A stretch of 36,228 bases of DNA from an uncultured Clostridium sp. (GTDB lineage Bacteria > Bacillota > Clostridia > Lachnospirales > Lachnospiraceae): NCBI GenBank assembly GCA_900543885.1, contig UQTA01000031.1:1-36228 (forward strand), written 5' to 3'. A program made the position numbers and the translations under genes. A model generated the notes under the pieces. That model was given only the letters and a program-made list of their open reading frames with translations. It was not told where the DNA came from and ran no database searches. This document shows positions 1 through 7,717 of the stretch, piece by piece. Position 1 is the stretch's first letter. Each line of letters starts with the position of its first letter.

Positions 1-134
1 ACAAGAACTTGTGAGTAGTGTGTTACTTTTAACCACCAAAGCATACACGTTGAAACAGTAACTATAAATCGTGAGATTATAGCAAATCATCTAGCATATG
101 CATATTTGTATATGTTTTTAGTAGCAGAGAAAAG
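1..134. other. Intergenic stretch upstream of the clpX-like gene
   Basis: AT-rich sequence with short inverted repeats: ACAAG/CTTGT at 1-12, and CTATAA/TTATAG at about 62-82. There is no convincing -35/-10 pair with 17-bp spacing and no reading frame that runs into the downstream gene. The first 18 bases could be the tail of an upstream gene, since a frame ends in TAG at 16-18, but this cannot be decided from the window. Confidence 0.4.
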
Positions 135-1550
135 GTGGAAGATAAGAATCTGGAAAAGGAAGATCTGAAAGGACTTCAGGATGTAAATAAAGAGGATAAA
201 AACAAGAAAGACGACAAGGACAGTTATGAAAAGATCTGTTATATGTGCCGCAGACCGGAAAGTAAGGCTGGCCCGATGATCTCAATGCCAGGGGGTATGT
301 GTCTGTGCCATGACTGTATGCAGAAGGCCTTTGATACAGTGACAAAAGGCGGCATGGATTTTTCAAAAATGCCGGGTATGCCTTATATGAACATGAATTT
401 TAACGATTTAAGCCAGATGCCGCCGGTAAATGAGATCCCTCAGCGGCAGAAGCTGAAAAAGAGCAAGGAACCGGAAAAACAGCTGACAATGAAGGATATT
501 CCGGCACCTCACGTGATCAAAGGCAAGCTGGATGAATATGTGATCGGACAGGACAAGGCAAAGAAGGTAATGTCTGTAGCAGTTTACAATCATTATAAAC
601 GTGCCTTTTTAGGAGGAGCAGATCCAGATGGTGTTGTGATCGAAAAATCCAATATTCTTATGATTGGACCTACAGGAAGCGGAAAGACCTATCTGGTAAA
701 GACGCTGGCAAAGCTTTTAGATGTGCCGCTGGCGATTGCAGATGCTACCTCTCTTACAGAGGCCGGATATATTGGCGATGATATTGAAAGCGTTGTTTCC
801 AAGCTTTTGGCAGCTGCAGGAAACGATGTAAAGCGGGCGGAAAAAGGTATTATCTTTATTGATGAGATCGACAAGATCGCTAAGAAGAAACAGACCAACA
901 CAAGGGATGTAAGCGGTGAGTCTGTCCAGCAGGAACTTTTAAAGCTGTTGGAAGGCAGTACAGTAGAAGTGCCGGTAGGCTCTAATCAGAAAAATGCCAT
1001 GACGCCTATGGCAACTGTAAATACGGATAATATCCTGTTTATCTGCGGCGGTGCGTTCCCGGATATGGAAAACATTATCAAGGAACGGCTGACTAAGAAG
1101 TCTTCTATGGGCTTTGGGGCTGCGCTGCGGGACAGTTTCGACAATGATCCGGATATTTTAAGCCATGTGACCAATGAGGATTTAAGGACATTTGGCATGA
1201 TACCGGAGTTTTTGGGCCGTCTGCCGGTAACTGTTACCTTAAAGGGCCTGGACAAGGATATGATGGTTCGTATCTTAAAAGAACCGAAAAATGCGATCCT
1301 CCGTCAGTATGAGAAGCTGCTGGCAATGGATGAAGTGAAGCTGGTGTTTGAAGAGGATGCTCTTTCCTGGATCGCAGAGGAAGCGTTAAAGCGCGGAACC
1401 GGTGCAAGAGCTTTGAGAGCCATTCTGGAAGAGTTTATGCTTGATATTATGTATGAGATACCTAAAGATCCAAATATCGGGTCTGTAGTGGTTACACGGC
1501 CATATCTGGAGAAAAAGGGCGGACCATTGATCCAGATGCGTGAGATGTAA
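135..1550 (+). CDS. clpX: ClpX-like AAA+ ATP-dependent unfoldase, divergent form
   Basis: Unfoldase subunit of the ClpXP type, 471 residues against about 420 for typical ClpX. The order is a charged N-terminal extension (1-30), a C4 zinc-binding domain (C35, C38, C58, C61), a Met-rich linker (about 72-98), then the AAA+ module. That module has Walker A GPTGSGKT (178-185), pore loop GYIG (211-214), Walker B FIDEID (241-246), a ClpP-docking-type loop MGF (325-327), an arginine finger in EFLGR (358-362) and sensor-2 GAR (423-425). The RKH substrate loop of canonical ClpX is replaced by VGSNQKNAMT (281-290). The start is GTG at 135 behind a weak AGAG site; no in-frame ATG lies upstream. No clpP, tig or lon is adjacent, so this could be a ClpX paralogue rather than the housekeeping copy. 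The family is certain, the partner and substrates are not. Confidence 0.88.
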   Translation: MEDKNLEKEDLKGLQDVNKEDKNKKDDKDSYEKICYMCRRPESKAGPMISMPGGMCLCHDCMQKAFDTVTKGGMDFSKMPGMPYMNMNFNDLSQMPPVNEIPQRQKLKKSKEPEKQLTMKDIPAPHVIKGKLDEYVIGQDKAKKVMSVAVYNHYKRAFLGGADPDGVVIEKSNILMIGPTGSGKTYLVKTLAKLLDVPLAIADATSLTEAGYIGDDIESVVSKLLAAAGNDVKRAEKGIIFIDEIDKIAKKKQTNTRDVSGESVQQELLKLLEGSTVEVPVGSNQKNAMTPMATVNTDNILFICGGAFPDMENIIKERLTKKSSMGFGAALRDSFDNDPDILSHVTNEDLRTFGMIPEFLGRLPVTVTLKGLDKDMMVRILKEPKNAILRQYEKLLAMDEVKLVFEEDALSWIAEEALKRGTGARALRAILEEFMLDIMYEIPKDPNIGSVVVTRPYLEKKGGPLIQMREM

Positions 1551-1566
1551 GAATATAAATCGCGGA

Positions 1567-1745
1567 AAACAGGAACTGCTGCAAAATACAGCGCTTATTT
1601 TTCTGCATCCGTTGTCTGCGCAGCTTCTCGTTACATCTGTACGCCCAGCCCGGATTAAAATCCGTTCTGATCGTACAGATGTCTCGAAGAGGCAGAACAA
1701 CTGGATAGCAGAAAAACGCTGCTGCATTTTGCCGCAGTTTTGTCT
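1567..1745. repeat. Large imperfect palindrome filling the gap between two convergent genes
   Basis: Two arms of about 85 nt pair in constant register around a TAAA loop at 1656-1659. Matching blocks are CGGAT/ATCCG (1651-1655 with 1660-1664), ACATCTGTACG/CGTACAGATGT (1633-1643 with 1672-1682), TTTTTCTGC/GCAGAAAAA (1598-1606 with 1708-1716) and the near match GCAAAATACAGC/GCTGCATTTTGC (1581-1592 with 1721-1732). It begins 16 nt after the clpX stop and ends 1 nt before the stop of the opposing protease gene. Short T runs flank both ends, so it may act as a bidirectional terminator, but it is far longer than needed. Confidence 0.85.
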
Positions 1746-1746
1746 G

Positions 1747-3600
1747 CTATTCCCGCAGCCGGAGAAAGGTCTGCAGCAGATCCAGGGTTCCATAGCCGAA
1801 TTCCCTGTTGGGGTAGGAAAGAGCAGGATTTCTGGCGGCACCGCGGATGAGGTAGCTTTTGATGGGAGCTTCACTCATTGCAGGATAATTTCCCATTACA
1901 ATGCCCCAGCTTAAAAGGTTGGCCACTGCCCCGGCGGTAATGGCGGCAGCGGCACTGGTACCGGTGCGGCGGGAGAATGTCTGTAAGTTTTCCTGAATGC
2001 TGGAAGGTGCAGAAGTATTGGAAGGCGTATTTTGTGACGGAGTGATAGACGGAATGTTATTTCCAGAGTACAAAAAGGAACGTACGCCAGCACCGGATGT
2101 GTCACGGATCCCAGGTCCCAGCACATCCACACCTGGCGCCGCCAGATCCGGTTTTACATAGTCTCTGCTGGTGTAACCGCGGCTGGAGTGGATATAGATA
2201 CTGTTATTTCTGTGATCATATGCTCCTACGGTAATAGGCAGTCTTGAATTGCCCGGTACAGTGATGGTATTGGAGGGATCCGGTTTTAAAAATACAGTTT
2301 CTTCAGAGATAAAGCCCTGAACTGGCAGCCACATATGGTATTCTCCTGTAAGAAACTGGGTATTGTATACACGGATCGTCCAGATACCTGCAGAAGGCCG
2401 CTCAAAGCGCACGGATACCAGCTGGCTGCCGCTTCCGGCTTCGATCAGTTCATAATTTACAGTGAGGATGGTGTTTTCCAGCAAAAAGGGGATACGTGTT
2501 TCATTGTTTGCTAAAATAGGGATCCGGTTGATCCGTTCTCCACCGGGAGAGACGAAGCCTACTGTGAAAAGCTCTGTGGCAGAGGACCACAGTTCCAGGA
2601 TGAAACCACGTTCTGCTTCTCTTTCACCTACTCGCAGCTCTACATCTTCATAGGGAGTATCGGCAGAAAGCTGTCCTGCGTAATGATGAGAAAGCCCGGT
2701 TTCATTTCCCGCTGCGATCACAGTGGCAATGCCAAAGAAGCCGCCGTAATTCTGGGTCACCTGACTTAAGGGAGAAGTGCCGGTATGGCTGCCGTAATTG
2801 CTTCCGAGTCCAAGAAGGATAACAAGGGGCTGACGGAACCGGTCGGCAATGACTCTCAGGTATTTAATTCCCAACATAATATCATTTTCCTGAAAGGCAG
2901 CTGCATTTTCAGGAATCAGGTAATAGTCCCGCAGATACTTTTTTGCGGGCTTTAATTTTACTACTGCCAGGTCAGCCATAGGAGCAGCACCAGTGAAATT
3001 TTGCAGTGGAAAGGACCTTCCGGCTGCCAGACCGGCTAAAAAGGTGCCGTGTCCATTGATATCCCTTGAAGGCACCAGTGAAAATGGATCATCGGCTGCT
3101 AAAGCGGCGTTGATCTCTTCCATGGTAAATTCTGTACCATAGGAAGCACCGCCCATAGGATAATAATCAGGCACACCAGGGGAAGGTGCCGAAGTATCTT
3201 CTGGCAGTGTCTGATCCCAGAGTCCAAGGATGCGGGTGGTACCGTCTTCATTTCTGAAAACAGGACTGGTATAGTCAATACCGGTATCTACAATGCCGAT
3301 AAGGACGCCTTTTCCCATGTTGGATAGCGCTGGTGTCTGCAAAGCTGCCAGAATACCGGAGGCTTCCATGGCAGAATCATCTAAAAGGGTGAAAAGACCG
3401 GGAATACTGTAATAGGGATAGCGTTCCAGAGAAAGGGGCAGAGCTTCACTTAGGGGCATGTAAAAAATGGCATAATCGCTGCTTACATAATCCACACAGG
3501 GAAATTGCTCCGGGTCCCGCAGATTATTTTGCAGAGAGCCAAAGCGGTAGATAAAGTCGGCTACCTCTTCGGAAGCTGGATTTAAGATGCATGAGGGCAT
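1747..3600 (-). CDS. S8 (subtilisin) family serine protease, Csp-like
   Basis: A 617-residue subtilase without signal peptide or membrane segment. The catalytic triad is intact: D105 in IVDTGID, H184 in NGHGT, S549 in GTSAAA, with oxyanion N299 in AAGNE. About 190 residues rich in predicted beta structure separate N299 from the KPDLAAPG block (483-490). This matches the jelly-roll insertion of clostridial Csp germination proteases, and the first 90 residues would be the prodomain. A Ser/Pro/Asn-rich segment (about 517-536) precedes the serine motif. The start is ATG with AGAAAGG seven bases upstream on the minus strand. In Csp systems these proteases process the cortex hydrolase SleC; no sleC is in the window, so a germination role is inference. 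A general cytosolic subtilase is the alternative. Confidence 0.85.
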   Translation of the reverse strand: MPSCILNPASEEVADFIYRFGSLQNNLRDPEQFPCVDYVSSDYAIFYMPLSEALPLSLERYPYYSIPGLFTLLDDSAMEASGILAALQTPALSNMGKGVLIGIVDTGIDYTSPVFRNEDGTTRILGLWDQTLPEDTSAPSPGVPDYYPMGGASYGTEFTMEEINAALAADDPFSLVPSRDINGHGTFLAGLAAGRSFPLQNFTGAAPMADLAVVKLKPAKKYLRDYYLIPENAAAFQENDIMLGIKYLRVIADRFRQPLVILLGLGSNYGSHTGTSPLSQVTQNYGGFFGIATVIAAGNETGLSHHYAGQLSADTPYEDVELRVGEREAERGFILELWSSATELFTVGFVSPGGERINRIPILANNETRIPFLLENTILTVNYELIEAGSGSQLVSVRFERPSAGIWTIRVYNTQFLTGEYHMWLPVQGFISEETVFLKPDPSNTITVPGNSRLPITVGAYDHRNNSIYIHSSRGYTSRDYVKPDLAAPGVDVLGPGIRDTSGAGVRSFLYSGNNIPSITPSQNTPSNTSAPSSIQENLQTFSRRTGTSAAAAITAGAVANLLSWGIVMGNYPAMSEAPIKSYLIRGAARNPALSYPNREFGYGTLDLLQTFLRLRE

Positions 3601-3809
3601 ATGGATACCTTTCTGTGTTATTTGTTGTCAGTATACGGAAACAATATGGTTGTGTGAGCATTTCCGTTGCTGGTCATGCAACGCATGAACAGTAACCACG
3701 GGTAGGCACTTTTGGAATATCTTTTGTATAACTGGACGTGACCGGGAGATTATAGTAAAATAAAAACAGGCAACAAAATGGTACGTAAAAATGGATCTTA
3801 CAAGAAAGG
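3601..3809. other. Divergent intergenic region between protease and lspA-like gene
   Basis: No gene seen. It holds a compact hairpin CGTTGC/GCAACG at about 3664-3682 and, for the rightward gene, a possible promoter TGGACG (3733-3738), 17 bp, TAAAAT (3756-3761). The leftward protease has no clear SigA promoter, which would be compatible with control by another sigma factor. Confidence 0.4.
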
Positions 3810-3821
3810 ATGGACCAGAAC

Positions 3822-4286
3822 ATGCTTTTACCATGGCTTACAGGCGGCATTGCTGCTCTTGATTTATTTATAAAAGATGAAATAGAACGGGAAGGGGATG
3901 AGGAATTTCCAAGAGACCTTCCGGGAACGAAAGGCCTTATCCGCCTTCACAAAAGCTACAACCCCGGATTTCCTTTCGGTTTTATGAAAGAACGTCCGGA
4001 GCTGGTAAAAGGAGTTCCTTTGGCAGTTACTTCAGCGGCAGCAGGGGCACTGGCAGCTCTTTTTACAAAAAAAGGCTGTCTGGCTCAGAAAATCGGTCTT
4101 TCCATGGTTCTTGGAGGCGCTGTCAGCAATCTGTATGACCGTCTGGTAAAGGGCTATGTAGTGGATTATTTTTCTATTGAGTTTAAGCGTCTTAAAAATG
4201 TGATCTTTAATCTGGGGGATATTTTCGTATTTTTAGGCAGTCTGGTTTTCCTTATTGCAGAGCTGTTTGAGGACATGAAAGACTAA
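3822..4286 (+). CDS. lspA: Signal peptidase II (LspA) family protein, divergent
   Basis: A 154-residue polytopic membrane protein resembling prolipoprotein signal peptidase, which cleaves lipoprotein leaders at the lipobox. The two catalytic aspartates of the family are recognisable: D115 in VVDY, following the NLYDR signature, and D133 in FNLGD. A YNPG-FPFG element (46-52) corresponds to the usual NxGAAFG loop, and DLFIK (14-18) to the usual DxxTK. The segment between helix 1 and helix 2 is longer and more charged than in standard LspA. The start ATG at 3822 is chosen because AGAAAGG at 3803-3809 abuts the earlier in-frame ATG at 3810; the earlier start would add four residues. It may be a paralogue of the housekeeping enzyme, and the substrate is unknown. 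Confidence 0.75.
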   Translation: MLLPWLTGGIAALDLFIKDEIEREGDEEFPRDLPGTKGLIRLHKSYNPGFPFGFMKERPELVKGVPLAVTSAAAGALAALFTKKGCLAQKIGLSMVLGGAVSNLYDRLVKGYVVDYFSIEFKRLKNVIFNLGDIFVFLGSLVFLIAELFEDMKD

Positions 4287-4293
4287 ACCTTGT

Positions 4294-4317
4294 TCTGTTT
4301 TATGCAATAGAAACAGA
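4294..4317. terminator. Weak bidirectional hairpin between convergent genes
   Basis: TCTGTTT (4294-4300) pairs with AAACAGA (4311-4317) in the 48-bp gap between two converging genes. T-rich sequence follows at 4321-4325, so termination is plausible but not strong. Confidence 0.45.
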
Positions 4318-4334
4318 TGAATTTTCTGATCTGG

Positions 4335-4697
4335 TTAAAAAGCAAACATTCCGCCTGCAGTTCCGGCTGCGGCGCATACTCCAAGGACGATAAGGGAACG
4401 CCCAGCATTTATGGCTGCTTGTGGGTTCATGGCGAAAGAAGCTGCAAATAGCACCAGAAAATAAAACATTCCTGACAGCAGCCCCCAGAAAAAACGGCGG
4501 CTTTTTACGCGTCTGCCGGTGAAGAATCCACTGGCGAAACAGGCGGCAAAATATACGGCAAAGATCAGCAGGTTTACCAGACTTTCCCCAAGGCGCAGCT
4601 TATAGAGGGCAAAAGCAAGGATCACTAAAAAAATGGCGGAAAGCACATAGGCGATAAAAAGGGAGCGCAGCAGTGGTTTGATAACGTTATTTTCCAT
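4335..4697 (-). CDS. Small four-helix membrane protein, DUF3792/TIGR04086 type
   Basis: A 120-residue hydrophobic protein with four predicted membrane segments (roughly 10-30, 38-58, 70-90, 100-118) and a basic loop GRRVKSRR after helix 2. The Gly/Ala-rich last helix and the position next to a SCIFF gene match the TIGR04086 family of Clostridia; no biochemical function is known to me. The start is placed at the second ATG (4697) because AGAGGA directly abuts the first one at 4703 and sits six bases before the second. It is divergently transcribed from scfA, with 125 bp between the two start codons. Confidence 0.7.
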   Translation of the reverse strand: MENNVIKPLLRSLFIAYVLSAIFLVILAFALYKLRLGESLVNLLIFAVYFAACFASGFFTGRRVKSRRFFWGLLSGMFYFLVLFAASFAMNPQAAINAGRSLIVLGVCAAAGTAGGMFAF

Positions 4698-4740
4698 AGA
4701 CATTCCTCTAAAATATGTTTACAGTCAAGTATATTCACCG

Positions 4741-4769
4741 TTGCAAGCCCGCATAACCTATGTTATAAT
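4741..4769 (+). promoter_or_regulatory. SigA-type promoter of the scfA operon
   Basis: TTGCAA (4741-4746), exactly 17 bp, then TATAAT (4764-4769). Transcription would start near 4776, giving a leader of about 47 nt before scfA. Confidence 0.8.
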
Positions 4770-4822
4770 TTTAAAGATATTTTATGCGTTTACAGGCGCA
4801 CATAAAAAGGAGGTACTGTACA

Positions 4823-4969
4823 ATGAAGCATGTTAAGACTTTAAATTCCAATACTTTAAAGGATACCATGAAGAAGGGCGGATGCGGCGAGTGCCAGACT
4901 TCCTGCCAGTCTGCATGTAAGACTTCCTGTACCGTTGGCAACCAGAGCTGCGAAAACTCTGCCCGCTAA
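4823..4969 (+). CDS. scfA: SCIFF ribosomally synthesised peptide precursor (six cysteines in forty-five)
   Basis: A 48-residue precursor peptide of the SCIFF RiPP family, nearly universal in Clostridia. Six cysteines lie at 21, 24, 28, 32, 36 and 43 in the pattern CxxCxxxCxxxCxxxC then C. A leader-like N-terminus, MKHVKTLNSNTLKDT, serves for maturase recognition. C32 and T37 occupy the positions reported to be joined by a thioether in the Clostridium thermocellum homologue. The start ATG at 4823 follows AAAGGAGG (4806-4813) at good spacing; an ATG at 4784 in the same frame lacks a site and would add 13 residues of non-family sequence. The gene is followed by an attenuator hairpin and then its maturase. 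The biological role of mature SCIFF is unknown. Confidence 0.95.
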   Translation: MKHVKTLNSNTLKDTMKKGGCGECQTSCQSACKTSCTVGNQSCENSAR

Positions 4970-4997
4970 TGGTATAGACCGGTAACGGATCGTGTGC

Positions 4998-5032
4998 AAA
5001 GCCCCTATGGTCACAGAGATTATAGGGGCTTT
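4998..5032 (+). terminator. Partial terminator between scfA and scfB
   Basis: AAAGCCCCTAT (4998-5008) pairs perfectly with ATAGGGGCTTT (5022-5032), with a 13-nt loop. A T-rich but interrupted stretch follows, including TTTTT at 5040-5044. It probably attenuates the operon so that peptide mRNA exceeds maturase mRNA. Confidence 0.8.
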
Positions 5033-5091
5033 CATATGCTTTTTGACGCGGCCCCACAGGCCCATTAAATTTAGAAAGAGAGAGTTAAATT

Positions 5092-6492
5092 TTGATTCAT
5101 CAGTATATTAATAATGGTTATCATATTGTTCTGGACGTGAACAGTGGTTCCGTTCATGTAGTAGATCCGGTGGTTTATGACGCCATCGCAGCAGTTTCTG
5201 AGCAGGTTCCGGAAATGGATAAGCCTGAGAAGCTTTCTGAAGAAGTAACAGCAAATGTTCATAAGAAATTAGACAATACCTATGGAAAAGAAATGGTTGG
5301 TGAGGCACTGGAAGATATCCAGGAGCTGATCGATGCTGAGCAGCTGCTTACCAGAGATATTTACCGTGATTTTGTTCTTGATTTTAAGAAGCGCAAGACA
5401 GTAGTAAAGGCACTCTGCCTTCATATTGCCCATGACTGCAACCTGGCCTGTCGTTATTGCTTTGCAGAAGAAGGAGAATATCATGGCCGCCGTGCTTTAA
5501 TGAGCTTTGAAGTAGGTAAGAAAGCTCTGGATTTCCTGGTTGCAAACTCTGGAAACAGAGAGCATCTGGAAGTGGATTTCTTCGGCGGAGAACCTCTTTT
5601 AAACTGGAAGGTAGTAAAACAGCTGGTAGAATACGGCCGTTCCTTAGAGGAAGCAAACCACAAGAAATTCCGTTTTACACTGACTACTAATGGTGTTCTT
5701 TTAAATGATGAGATCATGGAATTCTGCAACCGTGAAATGAGCAACGTAGTATTAAGCCTTGACGGCCGGAAAGAGATCAATGATAAGATGCGTCCATTCC
5801 GCAATGGCAGCGGCAGCTATGACATGATCGTTCCAAAATTCCAGAAGTTTGCTGAAAGCAGAGGACAGAAGAACTATTATGTAAGAGGTACATTTACCAG
5901 AAATAACCTGGATTTTGCAGATGATGTGATCCATTATGCAGATCTGGGATTCCAGCAGATGTCCATGGAACCTGTAGTAGCTGATCCGGCAGAGGATTAT
6001 GCTATCCGGGAAGAGGATATTCCGCAGATCTTAAAGGAATATGATAAACTGGCTCTGGAATATATTAAGCGGAAAAAAGAAGGCAGAGGTTTTAACTTCT
6101 TCCATTTTATGTTAGACTTAACAGCAGGACCTTGTGTTGCAAAACGCCTGGCTGGCTGCGGTTCCGGTACAGAGTATCTGGCTGTTACTCCATGGGGTGA
6201 TCTTTATCCATGTCATCAGTTTGTAGGAAATGAAAAATTCCTTCTTGGAAATGTAGATACCGGTATCGTAAATACAGATATCCGTGATGAGTTTAAGCTT
6301 TGCAACGTATATGCAAAGAAAACCTGTAAGGACTGCTTTGCAAGATTTTACTGCAGTGGTGGATGCAGCGCAAATGCCTACAATTTCAGTGGTTCTATTA
6401 ACGGCGCATATGAGATCGGCTGTGAAATGCAGAAAAAGAGGATCGAATGTGCCATCATGATCAAGGCTGCTTTGGCAGACGAAGAGGCATAA
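5092..6492 (+). CDS. scfB: SCIFF maturase, radical SAM/SPASM thioether-forming enzyme
   Basis: A 466-residue enzyme that installs a Cys-to-Thr thioether in SCIFF. Residues 1-100 form the RiPP-recognition (PqqD-like) region. The radical SAM core has C116xxxC120xxC123 (in DCNLACRYC), which binds the SAM-cleaving 4Fe-4S cluster, then the GGEPLL motif (165-170) and the TTNG motif (198-201). The C-terminal SPASM domain contributes C348, C356, C374, C404, C412, C415, C421, C425, C444 and C453 for auxiliary clusters. The start is TTG at 5092, preceded by AGAAAGAGAGAG. The gene sits directly downstream of the peptide and its attenuator, and four bases upstream of tgt, so the three genes are likely co-transcribed. 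Confidence 0.95.
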   Translation: MIHQYINNGYHIVLDVNSGSVHVVDPVVYDAIAAVSEQVPEMDKPEKLSEEVTANVHKKLDNTYGKEMVGEALEDIQELIDAEQLLTRDIYRDFVLDFKKRKTVVKALCLHIAHDCNLACRYCFAEEGEYHGRRALMSFEVGKKALDFLVANSGNREHLEVDFFGGEPLLNWKVVKQLVEYGRSLEEANHKKFRFTLTTNGVLLNDEIMEFCNREMSNVVLSLDGRKEINDKMRPFRNGSGSYDMIVPKFQKFAESRGQKNYYVRGTFTRNNLDFADDVIHYADLGFQQMSMEPVVADPAEDYAIREEDIPQILKEYDKLALEYIKRKKEGRGFNFFHFMLDLTAGPCVAKRLAGCGSGTEYLAVTPWGDLYPCHQFVGNEKFLLGNVDTGIVNTDIRDEFKLCNVYAKKTCKDCFARFYCSGGCSANAYNFSGSINGAYEIGCEMQKKRIECAIMIKAALADEEA

Positions 6493-6495
6493 AAT

Positions 6496-7626
6496 ATGAA
6501 ATATCAGGTAATTACAAAAGACGGACGGGCAAAACGTGCCCAGATGGAAACTGTGCATGGAACCATCCAGACACCGGTTTTCATGAATGTGGGAACGGTA
6601 GGAGCCATTAAGGGTGCTGTTTCTACTGATGATCTGCGTCAGATCGGTACACAGGTGGAGCTTTCCAATACTTACCATCTTCATGTGCGTACCGGCGATA
6701 AGCTGATCAAAGAGTACGGCGGACTGCATAAGTTTATGAATTGGGACAAGCCTATCCTTACAGATTCCGGCGGTTTCCAGGTGTTCTCCCTTACAGACCT
6801 GCGCAAGATCAAGGAAGAGGGTGTTTATTTCCGTTCCCACATTGACGGACATAAGATTTTTATGGGGCCGGAAGAAAGCATGCAGATCCAGTCAAATCTT
6901 GGTTCTACCATTGCCATGGCTTTTGACGAGTGTCCTCCAAGCCATGCGGATTATGACTATATCCGCAATTCTGTAGACCGTACCACCCGCTGGTTAAAAC
7001 GCTGCAAGGCAGAAATGGCACGTTTGAATTCTCTTCCGGATACTATTAATAAAGAACAGCTGTTATTTGGCATTAATCAGGGTGGTGTTATAGACGAGAT
7101 CCGGATCCGACATGCAGAGACCATCAGGGAGCTGGATCTGGATGGCTATGCAATTGGTGGTCTGGCTGTAGGTGAGACCCATGAGGAAATGTATCATATC
7201 CTGGATGTGACTGTACCTCATCTGCCGGAGGATAAGCCGGTTTATCTTATGGGCGTAGGAACACCTGCCAATATCTTAGAGGCAGTAGACCGTGGAGTAG
7301 ACTTTTTTGACTGTGTTTACCCATCCAGAAATGGCCGCCATGGACATGTATATACCAACCACGGCAAACTGAATCTGTTTAATCAGAAATATGAGCTGGA
7401 TCACAGCCCTATTGAAGAAGGCTGCCAGTGTCCAGCCTGCCGTTCTTACAGCAGAGGCTATATACGCCATCTGTTAAAGGCAAAAGAAATGCTGGGAATG
7501 CGGTTATGTACCTTGCATAATTTGTATTTTTATAATAAAATGATGGAGGAGATCCGCGACGCCATCGAAGAACACCGTTTCGCAGAATACAAGGCAGCTA
7601 AGCTTGCCGGTATGGAAGGAAAATAA
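6496..7626 (+). CDS. tgt: tRNA-guanine transglycosylase (queuine tRNA-ribosyltransferase)
   Basis: Exchanges guanine 34 of GUN-anticodon tRNAs for preQ1 on the way to queuosine. It has 376 residues, the usual bacterial length. Visible key residues are the general acid/base D90 in LTDSGGFQVF, nucleophile D272 in FFDCVYPSRNGRHG, and zinc ligands C310, C312, C315 and H341 (CQCPAC ... LHNLYFY). GGLAVGE (221-227) is the substrate-pocket segment. It begins three bases after the scfB stop; TTGGCAGACGAAGAGG just upstream supplies the ribosome site within the end of scfB. The tgt-yajC order is common in bacteria. Confidence 0.97.
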   Translation: MKYQVITKDGRAKRAQMETVHGTIQTPVFMNVGTVGAIKGAVSTDDLRQIGTQVELSNTYHLHVRTGDKLIKEYGGLHKFMNWDKPILTDSGGFQVFSLTDLRKIKEEGVYFRSHIDGHKIFMGPEESMQIQSNLGSTIAMAFDECPPSHADYDYIRNSVDRTTRWLKRCKAEMARLNSLPDTINKEQLLFGINQGGVIDEIRIRHAETIRELDLDGYAIGGLAVGETHEEMYHILDVTVPHLPEDKPVYLMGVGTPANILEAVDRGVDFFDCVYPSRNGRHGHVYTNHGKLNLFNQKYELDHSPIEEGCQCPACRSYSRGYIRHLLKAKEMLGMRLCTLHNLYFYNKMMEEIRDAIEEHRFAEYKAAKLAGMEGK

Positions 7627-7673
7627 TAGAACGTTTTCAAAGTAACCAGAAGCGGGCGAACAAAAAACTATAA

Positions 7674-7696
7674 CTGCTGCGGCGAGGCGGCAGCAG
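7674..7696 (+). other. Hairpin in the tgt-yajC gap
   Basis: CTGCTGC (7674-7680) pairs perfectly with GCAGCAG (7690-7696). There is no T run, so it is more likely an RNA processing or stability element than a terminator. Confidence 0.6.
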
Positions 7697-7717
7697 GTGT
7701 GAAGGAGGAAAAAAACT

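Noticed and set aside
1386..1914. Open frames on both strands across the clpX end and the palindrome (minus 1386-1874, plus 1540-1914)
   Set aside because: They overlap conserved gene ends and the inverted repeat; composition follows the palindrome, not coding sequence.
6118..6852. 244-codon open frame on the minus strand across scfB and tgt
   Set aside because: It lies antisense to two clear conserved genes, has no ribosome site and its translation resembles no family.
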